Positions 58,379 through 64,000 of a DNA stretch of 64,000 bases are shown here, in pieces (position 1 is the stretch's first letter; every line of letters begins with the position of its first letter). The DNA is from an uncultured Gemmatimonadota bacterium (GTDB lineage Bacteria > Gemmatimonadota > Gemmatimonadetes > Gemmatimonadales > Gemmatimonadaceae). The position numbers were made by a program, and so were the translations under genes. The stretch covers positions 124,001 to 188,000 of the forward strand of contig CAIRYG010000003.1 in the NCBI GenBank assembly GCA_903882745.1, in the 5' to 3' direction. The notes beneath the pieces were generated by a model. The model was given only the letters and a program-made list of their open reading frames with translations, was not told the DNA's origin and made no database searches.

Positions 58379-59203
58379 ATGTCTCGTGTTGCGTTCGTTC
58401 CACCGCCTGCGGGCTACACCATCCGCCATCTCGCCTCGCACGCCGAACGCGCGGAGGTCGTGCGTTTGCAGGACGACACCTGGGGAGCAGGATTCAGCGA
58501 GCGGATTCCCGCCGCGATGCTATTGGTCGGGCCGAAACTCGGCGGGATCAGCGCTGGCGCCTTTGATGCCAGCGGGCGCATGGTTGGGTTCGTTTTCGGC
58601 CTGACCGGCCTCCGCGATGGCGTGCTGACCCACTGGTCCGACATGCTGGCCGTACGCCCGGAGGCCCAGGGGCAGCGCCTGGGTGAGGCGCTCAAGCATT
58701 GGCAGCGTGCCGAGTGTCAACGGATGGGCGTGCAGGTGATGCACTGGACCTTTGACCCTTTTGTGGCGCGCAATGCGCACCTCAACCTCAACCTGCTGGG
58801 CGCCGGCGTCCACCAGTTTGTGCCCGATATGTATGGGGTGGACACGGGGAGCCATATCCATGGCCCGCTTGGTACGGATCGGTTCGTGGCGTCCTGGGCG
58901 GTCAGTTCTGAGCCTACGGCACTGCCTGGTGATCCTGCGATGGTTGAAGGGGTGGCCGTGGTGGCCGGGCCGCAGGGCAGTTGTCTGTCCGCCGAGGAGG
59001 CGTTGCCTGAGGCCGAGCGCGTCGCCGTCCGCATTCCCACCGACTATCATCACCTGTTAGACCACGATCTTGCGCAGGCGCGTGTCTGGCGCCTCGCGGC
59101 ACGACGTGCCTTTCTGCACTATCTCTCCACCGGATACCGTGTCTCGGCGTTCGTCCCCAGTCGGACGTCCGATGCCACCTATCTCCTGACGCGGAGTACC
59201 TGA
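58379..59203 (+). CDS. GNAT-family N-acyltransferase
   Basis: 274 residues from MSRVAFVPPPAGYTIRHLAS; the ORF track begins 55 codons upstream, in the divergent promoter. GNAT motif A is DMLAVRPEAQGQRLGEALKHWQRA, followed by MHWTFDPFVARNAHLNLNLLGAG. Genes of this kind sit next to N-succinylamino-acid racemases and are known from Geobacillus as D-amino-acid N-succinyltransferases. Here it is 2 bp from the MenC-like racemase, so it likely acylates D-amino acids for racemisation. Confidence 0.82.
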   Translation: MSRVAFVPPPAGYTIRHLASHAERAEVVRLQDDTWGAGFSERIPAAMLLVGPKLGGISAGAFDASGRMVGFVFGLTGLRDGVLTHWSDMLAVRPEAQGQRLGEALKHWQRAECQRMGVQVMHWTFDPFVARNAHLNLNLLGAGVHQFVPDMYGVDTGSHIHGPLGTDRFVASWAVSSEPTALPGDPAMVEGVAVVAGPQGSCLSAEEALPEAERVAVRIPTDYHHLLDHDLAQARVWRLAARRAFLHYLSTGYRVSAFVPSRTSDATYLLTRST

Positions 59204-59205
59204 GA

Positions 59206-60330
59206 ATGCCGAGCATGCGTATTGATCGCATTACCCTGCGCGAGATTCGACTGGCGCTCAAAGAGCCGTTCCGTATTTCGTCTGGGGTAGTCCAGGAGCG
59301 TCGCATCATGCTGCTCGAGTTGCACGACGCGTCCGGCGCGACGACGTGGAGCGAGTGCGTGGCCGGCGAACTGCCGAACTACTCGAGCGAGACCATCGAC
59401 ACGGCGTGGCTGGCGATTTCGCAGTGGGTCGCGCCGCGCGTCATCGGGCGTGAGATCGCGCATCCTGGCGAGCTGCACGAGGTACTCGAGCGTGACTTTC
59501 GCGAGCATCGCATGGCGAAAGCCGGGGTGGAGATGGGATGCTGGGGCCTCGCCGCAACGCTTGCGGGGCAACCGCTCGCGCGATTCATCGGCGGGACGCG
59601 CACGCAGATCGCCGCCGGTATTTCGCTTGGGATTCAGGCAAGCCCCGCAGCGTTGATTGAGAAGGCCGGCGCTGCGCTCGCGGAGGGCTATCGCAAGGTC
59701 AAAATCAAGATTGAGCCCGGCAAGGATGTTGAGTGGCTGCGTGCGGCGCGTGCGGCACTTGGCAGCGATGCGCACTTGATGGCCGATGCCAATAACGCCT
59801 ATACGCTCGACGACACCGATCGCCTTGCAGCGCTGGATGAGCTGGATTTGATGATGATCGAGCAACCGCTCGCGCACGATGATCTGGTGCGGCACGCGGC
59901 GTTGCAGCGGAGCCTTCGGACGCCCATTTGCTTGGATGAGACCATCACGTCGCTCGACCGCGCGCAGGACATGATCGCGCTCAAGAGCGGCCGGATTATC
60001 AATATCAAAGCCGGTCGGGTTGGCGGGTTCGCGCAGTCGCTTGCGATTCATGATCTGTGCGAGTCGCAGGGAATTCCGGTGTGGTGTGGTGGCATGTTGG
60101 AGAGCGGCATCGGGCGCGCATACAATGTGGCGCTTGCGTCGCTCCCGAACTTCACGCTCCCGGGCGATGTGAGTCCGAGTGCGCGTTATTGGGCCCGCGA
60201 TGTGGTGAACCCGGAGTGGACCATGAAGAACGGGATGGTCACCGTGCCGCTTGACGTGCCAGGGATTGGCGTGGAAGTCGACACGGCTATGATCGAGTCG
60301 ATCACCGTGCGGCGCGAGGTCCTCGCGTAG
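59206..60330 (+). CDS. menC: MenC-family o-succinylbenzoate synthase / N-acylamino-acid racemase
   Basis: 374 residues from MPSMRIDRITLREIRLALKE (GGAG upstream). It is an enolase-superfamily member: base YRKVKIKIEPG (K-x-K), metal ligands in LMADANNAY, MIEQPLAHDD and CLDETI, and the other base in INIKAGRVGG. The NSAR/OSBS subgroup carries both o-succinylbenzoate synthase and N-acylamino-acid racemase activity. The neighbours (GNAT, M20 aminoacylase, D-aminoacylase) favour racemase, and no other menaquinone genes are here. The M20 gene overlaps its stop by 1 bp. Confidence 0.9.
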   Translation: MPSMRIDRITLREIRLALKEPFRISSGVVQERRIMLLELHDASGATTWSECVAGELPNYSSETIDTAWLAISQWVAPRVIGREIAHPGELHEVLERDFREHRMAKAGVEMGCWGLAATLAGQPLARFIGGTRTQIAAGISLGIQASPAALIEKAGAALAEGYRKVKIKIEPGKDVEWLRAARAALGSDAHLMADANNAYTLDDTDRLAALDELDLMMIEQPLAHDDLVRHAALQRSLRTPICLDETITSLDRAQDMIALKSGRIINIKAGRVGGFAQSLAIHDLCESQGIPVWCGGMLESGIGRAYNVALASLPNFTLPGDVSPSARYWARDVVNPEWTMKNGMVTVPLDVPGIGVEVDTAMIESITVRREVLA

Positions 60331-61529
60331 TGGGAGCCTCTGCGAGTGCCCCCATAGGAGCACACGGATTGCCGTTTACCGACGCGGACCGTGCGCTGCT
60401 GAGCACGCTGCGGCGCGACTTGCACGCACATCCTGAACTTTCCTGGCAGGAGACGTGGACGCAGGAACGGCTCGAACGGGCGCTTCGCGAGATCGGCGTC
60501 GCGGATCTGCGGCGGATTGCTGGGACTGGGGTGCTCGCCGTGATTCCTGGCACCGTACTGGGCGCCCCGGTGGTCGCGCTCCGCGGCGACATCGACGCAC
60601 TGCCAATCACCGAAGCTACAGGGCTGCCATACACCTCGAGAGTCGCCGGTGTGATGCACGCGTGTGGGCATGACATCCACGCCTCGTGGGCGGTGGGTGC
60701 CGCGCTGTTGCTGGCACGTACACCTGCTGCGAGTGAGGTGCGCATCCTCCTGCAGCCGGCCGAAGAAGTCGGCCAAGGGGCGCGGGCGGTGCTTGAGAGC
60801 GGCGCGCTCGACGATGTCGCCATAATGTTTGGCGCGCATGTTGACCGTCGCTTCACGGTTGGGCAGGTCGTAGCGCAGGCCGGGCCGCTGGCGGCGAGCA
60901 CCGACTCGTTCACGATCACGCTCCACGGCGCTGGTGCCCACGGTGCGCGCCCGCAGGAGTCGGCAGACCCGATCGTCGGAGCGGGTGCGCTGATTATGGC
61001 GCTGCAGACGATTGTTGCGCGTCGACTCGACCCTGCGCTCCCCGGCGTGGTGACGGTCGGCACACTCCGTGCGGGCACGGCGGCGAACATTATTCCCGAG
61101 TCAGCAGAACTTTCGGGCACAGTGCGCGCGACCACCCCGGCGTCGCGTGCCCTGCTCACACGCGAGGTCGCACGGATTGCCGACGCTGTGGCGTTGACCC
61201 ACGGCCTTCGCGCGACGGTCGCATTCAGTGATGGTACGCCGCCGGTCGTGAATGATCCGCGTGCCGCGACGATCGCCGCCGATGCCGCGCGCACTGTACT
61301 TGGTGCGGCGTCGGTTGTCCCGCTTGGTACCACCAACATGGGGGGCGAGGACTTCGCCTTTTATCAGGAGCGAATCCCAGGCTGCTTCTTGCGCGTCGGC
61401 GCTCGTGAGCCTGGCGGCGAGCCCACGGCCGCACATTCGCCGCGGTTCGCGCCAGACGAGGACGCGTTGTTCATTGGTGCGGCCGTGTTGGCGGAGTGCG
61501 CGCGGCTAGTGGGAGTGGCAGCGCCGTGA
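60330..61529 (+). CDS. M20-family N-acyl-L-amino-acid amidohydrolase
   Basis: 399 residues from a GTG that shares one base with the racemase stop. M20D motifs are complete: LHAHPELSWQE, VALRGDIDALPITEATGLPY, VMHACGHDIHASWAVGAALLL, LLQPAEEVGQGARA and GGEDFAFY. There is no signal peptide, so it is cytoplasmic. In the known three-step pathway it removes the acyl group from the racemised N-acyl-L-amino acid. The dimerisation domain (SFTITLHGAGAHGARPQESADPI) is present. The stop overlaps the glycosyltransferase GTG (GTGA). Confidence 0.9.
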   Translation: MGASASAPIGAHGLPFTDADRALLSTLRRDLHAHPELSWQETWTQERLERALREIGVADLRRIAGTGVLAVIPGTVLGAPVVALRGDIDALPITEATGLPYTSRVAGVMHACGHDIHASWAVGAALLLARTPAASEVRILLQPAEEVGQGARAVLESGALDDVAIMFGAHVDRRFTVGQVVAQAGPLAASTDSFTITLHGAGAHGARPQESADPIVGAGALIMALQTIVARRLDPALPGVVTVGTLRAGTAANIIPESAELSGTVRATTPASRALLTREVARIADAVALTHGLRATVAFSDGTPPVVNDPRAATIAADAARTVLGAASVVPLGTTNMGGEDFAFYQERIPGCFLRVGAREPGGEPTAAHSPRFAPDEDALFIGAAVLAECARLVGVAAP

Positions 61530-62677
61530 GATCGCCTGACACGCACGTGCGAGATCAACATGTGCGTGAGAGGCGCGTGCTCGTGGTTGACGCGCGCGTC
61601 CTGTGGGGCTCGGGGATTGGTCGTCATGTGCGGGAAGTCACCGCGCGCATCGTCGCGGCTGGGGAGTTCGCCGAGGTGGTGCTGGTGGGTGATTTACGGG
61701 AGCTTGCCGCGTGGTGCGCGACACTTTCCTCGGCGACACCAACGCGTATCATCGCGCTCAGTGGTGGGCGCTATTCGGTAGCCGCGCAGCTCAAGTGGCC
61801 GCAGCTGGCGCGGTCGCTTCCAGAGCGGAGCGTGGTCTGGTTTCCGCATTGGGATGCGCCATTCTTTTTCGCGCGGCGGCCCACGGTCGTTACGGTGCAC
61901 GACCTGATTCCGCTTCGAGTGGCTGACCATACGAGCGCCGTGAAGCGTGGACTGATGCGTGCGCTGTTGCGTCGCGTCACGCGGCGTGCGGATCGCGTGG
62001 TGACCGTTTCGCAGTTCACGCGCGATGACCTCGAGTCGCACGACGCTGCGCTGCGCGGTCATGTCCGAGTGATTTGTGGAGGCGGGGTACCGGATGCTTT
62101 TGTGGAGCACACGGACAGCGCGCTGCCGCCTGGGGTCACCGCACCATTTCTGCTCGTCGTCGCAAATCGGAAGCCTCACAAGAACATTGAGCTCGCGGTT
62201 GAGGTCTTGGCGCGGCTTCACGAACAACATCCGACCCTCACCCTGGTGGTTGCTGGCGAGCGCTTTGCGCACTGGGACCGCACTGTTGCGCTCGCCGCTC
62301 GGCTTGGCGTGGCAGATCGGATCGTTGATGTCGAGACCCTCGACGATGCGCGCCTGGCTGCGCTGTATGCTGGGGCGGCGTGCTTTTTGATGCCGTCGCG
62401 CTACGAGGGGTTCGGACTCCCTGTGCTCGAGGCAATGGCAAGCGGTACGCCAGCGGTCGTGGCGCGTGCCACGTCGCTTCCGGAGGTCGTGGGTGATGCC
62501 GCTTTATTGGCGGACCCTGACGATGTAGACGCTTTTACTGCAGCGGTCGCGTCTGTGCTGAACGACCCAGCGGAGGCCGCGCGACTTCGTGCCGCGGGCA
62601 CACGGCGCGCGCTTGAGTATTCATGGGACCGCACCGCCGCCGACATGCTGCGCGTTTTTCGCGAGGTGCTGCCGTGA
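61526..62677 (+). CDS. Glycosyltransferase family 4 (GT-B) enzyme
   Basis: 383 residues from a GTG at GTGA. Its N-terminus is VLVVDARVLWGSGIGRHVREVTARI. The donor-binding half contains LLVVANRKPHKNIELAVEVLARL, LVVAGERFAHWDRTVAL and the GT4 EX7E region LMPSRYEGFGLPVLEAMASGTPAVVARATSLPEVVGDAALL. It transfers sugar from an NDP-sugar to a glycan acceptor at the cytoplasmic membrane. It overlaps the M20 gene before it and the GT2 gene after it, so it is read with them. Confidence 0.93.
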   Translation: MRSPDTHVRDQHVRERRVLVVDARVLWGSGIGRHVREVTARIVAAGEFAEVVLVGDLRELAAWCATLSSATPTRIIALSGGRYSVAAQLKWPQLARSLPERSVVWFPHWDAPFFFARRPTVVTVHDLIPLRVADHTSAVKRGLMRALLRRVTRRADRVVTVSQFTRDDLESHDAALRGHVRVICGGGVPDAFVEHTDSALPPGVTAPFLLVVANRKPHKNIELAVEVLARLHEQHPTLTLVVAGERFAHWDRTVALAARLGVADRIVDVETLDDARLAALYAGAACFLMPSRYEGFGLPVLEAMASGTPAVVARATSLPEVVGDAALLADPDDVDAFTAAVASVLNDPAEAARLRAAGTRRALEYSWDRTAADMLRVFREVLP

Positions 62678-63549
62678 CGCAAACGGCCGTCGCGCGTGTG
62701 GTCGTGATTGTGCTCAACTGGAACGGTGAGCAGGACACGACGGAGTGCCTCGCGTCGCTCGCGCGGGACGCGAGTGTGCCCCATACCACGCTGCTCGTCG
62801 ACAACGCGTCGGCCGATGGCAGCGGCACGCGACTGCACGCGCGATTCCCCGAGCTCCCGTATCTGCAGACGACGCAAAACCTGGGCTACGCGGGCGGAAA
62901 CAATGCTGGTATTGCCTGGGCGCTCGAGCATGGCGCGGAGTATATCCTCGTGCTCAATAACGACACGGTGGTACTCCCGGGATGCGTGGGTGCGCTCGTG
63001 TCTGCGCTTGAGGGCTCCCCTCAGCTCGCGGCAACCGCACCCACGATTGCGCATCACGCGCAGCCTGATTTGATGTGGTGGGCCGGCGGGGAGTTTTCGG
63101 TTACCAAGGGGCTTGGCGTGAGTCACCTCACGCCACCCGCGAGCGATGCACCGACCGTCGTGCCGTGCACATTCTTGAGTGGGTGCGCGCTGATGATGCG
63201 CGCCGATGCCATTCGCGCTGTGGGCACCTTTCCAGACGACTACTTCGCGTACATGGAGGATGTGGAATGGGGGGTGCGCGCCATGCGTGCCGGGTGGTCC
63301 CTCGGCTGGGTACCAGCGGCGCGACTACTGCATAAAGTCCCCGCGCGGGGCACTCCAGATTCCCCCTTTCAAATCACGATGCGCGATCGCAATCGGCGGC
63401 GGATTGTGCGCACGCATCTGACGTGGTCGCAGGCGCTCCGTTTTCATGCCTGGTTCTGGCCGACGCGGCTGGTGACGGGCCTTCGGTATCTGCTCGCGGG
63501 TGATGCGGCTCGCTTGCGGGCGCTCTGGGTGGGGGCGATATCACGGTAG
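62674..63549 (+). CDS. Glycosyltransferase family 2 (rhamnosyltransferase-like)
   Basis: 291 residues from a GTG at GTGA. GT-A motifs are VVVIVLNWNGEQDTTECLASL, LLVDNASADGSGTRL, NLGYAGGNNAGIAWALEHGAEYILVLNNDTVV (D-x-D-like NND), and ALMMRADAIRAVGTFPDDYFAYMEDVEWGVRAMRAGW, the WbbL-type pattern. It adds sugars to a cell-surface polysaccharide. The gene is followed by about 75 bp and then the Wza-type export gene, consistent with a capsule or exopolysaccharide locus extending rightwards. Confidence 0.93.
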   Translation: MTQTAVARVVVIVLNWNGEQDTTECLASLARDASVPHTTLLVDNASADGSGTRLHARFPELPYLQTTQNLGYAGGNNAGIAWALEHGAEYILVLNNDTVVLPGCVGALVSALEGSPQLAATAPTIAHHAQPDLMWWAGGEFSVTKGLGVSHLTPPASDAPTVVPCTFLSGCALMMRADAIRAVGTFPDDYFAYMEDVEWGVRAMRAGWSLGWVPAARLLHKVPARGTPDSPFQITMRDRNRRRIVRTHLTWSQALRFHAWFWPTRLVTGLRYLLAGDAARLRALWVGAISR

Positions 63550-63623
63550 TCGCTGTTCCGTCACAACGAACATTCCGCACGGCCCACTAGCCACAGACGG
63601 CTGACAGACGTTAGCGTACCACT

Positions 63624-64000
63624 GTGATCATTTCCCGCTGCCGGTTTATCCCATTGTCGTTCGCTCGCTTCTTGCTGGGGCTCGTCGTTGCCTGCGCGAT
63701 CACGGCGCCAACCGCCTCGGCGCAAGACAACCCGTCGTTCGTCCTCCGTCCCGGCGACGTTGTGAAGGTGCTCGTCTGGCGCGAAAAGGACATGAGCGGC
63801 GACTTCAAGGTCGATGAAAGTGGACGGTTGGTGCTGCCGCTCATCGGCCGGCGCGACGTCACGCACACCGCGTGGGAGATCCTGCGCGATTCGCTGTTGG
63901 AAGGCTACGCGCGTCAGTTGAAGAATCCCTCGGTCATCCTCACGCCGATGCGGCGCGTGCTCGTCCTCGGGGAAGTCACCAAGCCTGGCCAGATTCTGCT
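63624..64000 (+). CDS. Polysaccharide export protein (Wza type), N-terminal part
   Basis: The gene runs off the right edge; 125 codons are visible and the ORF track does not list it. The GTG at 63624 gives an export signal (FARFLLGLVVACAITAPTAS) ending SAQ. The Poly_export domain follows: FVLRPGDVVKVLVWREKDMSGDFKVDESGRLVLPLIGR and, at the end, VLVLGEVTKPGQILL, the start of an SLBB domain. The usual lipobox is not evident, so it may be a soluble or differently anchored member. It forms part of an outer-membrane channel for capsule or exopolysaccharide. Confidence 0.88.
   Translation, partial: MIISRCRFIPLSFARFLLGLVVACAITAPTASAQDNPSFVLRPGDVVKVLVWREKDMSGDFKVDESGRLVLPLIGRRDVTHTAWEILRDSLLEGYARQLKNPSVILTPMRRVLVLGEVTKPGQIL

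Overview
The window is GC-rich, densely packed bacterial chromosome. Its gene content points to Gemmatimonadota, though I could not run a search to place it: many secreted peptidases and amidohydrolases, BNR/sortilin-type propellers, Gly/Arg-rich loops in exported proteins, frequent GTG/TTG starts, and ATGA/GTGA overlaps between genes. There is no rRNA and no CRISPR; one tRNA gene (tRNA-Asn) is present. The sequence enters a truncated BNR protein at the left edge and runs into a Wza-type polysaccharide export gene at the right edge.

Layout. 1-8.6 kb: two BNR/sortilin-type propellers, a secreted propeller-like protein, a secreted S9 peptidase, a PEBP-family protein and a DUF1028 protein. 8.6-12.7 kb: an AT-rich integrated element of about 4 kb, flanked by a perfect 19-bp direct repeat. 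It carries a tyrosine integrase, a small winged-HTH protein, a Rep-like protein and a serine recombinase, and it sits in the 5' end of the DUF1028 gene. 12.8-21 kb: an M20 amidohydrolase; an operon madL-madM-flavin monooxygenase-CE4 deacetylase; a Gfo/Idh/MocA oxidoreductase; an O-antigen-ligase-like protein with a VOC protein. 21-30 kb: a small heme-copper-oxidase-like membrane protein divergent from a 57-aa protein, a nucleotide pyrophosphatase-like enzyme, an acyl-CoA ligase, M20 and M1 peptidases, a Tat-exported DUF411 protein, a hendecad coiled-coil protein and tRNA-Asn. 30-34 kb: panB-moaD-moeB/rhodanese-thrC behind a structured leader. 34-46 kb: secreted and outer-membrane proteins, a DUF4160/DUF2442 pair, an M14 carboxypeptidase, a methyltransferase and EttA.

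46-54 kb: a methyltransferase followed by an overlapping operon that contains two unusual fusions (GtrA with a ribulose-phosphate-epimerase-like domain; nucleotidyltransferase with histidine phosphatase), a 2H phosphoesterase, a sugar-type NTP transferase and an FG-GAP lipoprotein, then a CcdA/TlpA redox pair. 54-61.5 kb: a divergent locus for N-acyl and D-amino acids. On one strand are a D-aminoacylase lipoprotein, a GntR regulator, two PAP2 phosphatases and a 2H phosphoesterase. On the other are a GNAT, a MenC/N-acylamino-acid racemase and an M20 aminoacylase. Two GntR-type operators lie in the shared promoter region. 61.5-64 kb: two glycosyltransferases and the polysaccharide export gene.

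The strongest candidates for undescribed biology are the 47.3-52.6 kb fusion operon, the small element that appears to have donated a new start signal to the gene it interrupted, the structured leader before the panB/sulfur-carrier/threonine-synthase operon, and the recurrent short tandem duplications that straddle stop codons.
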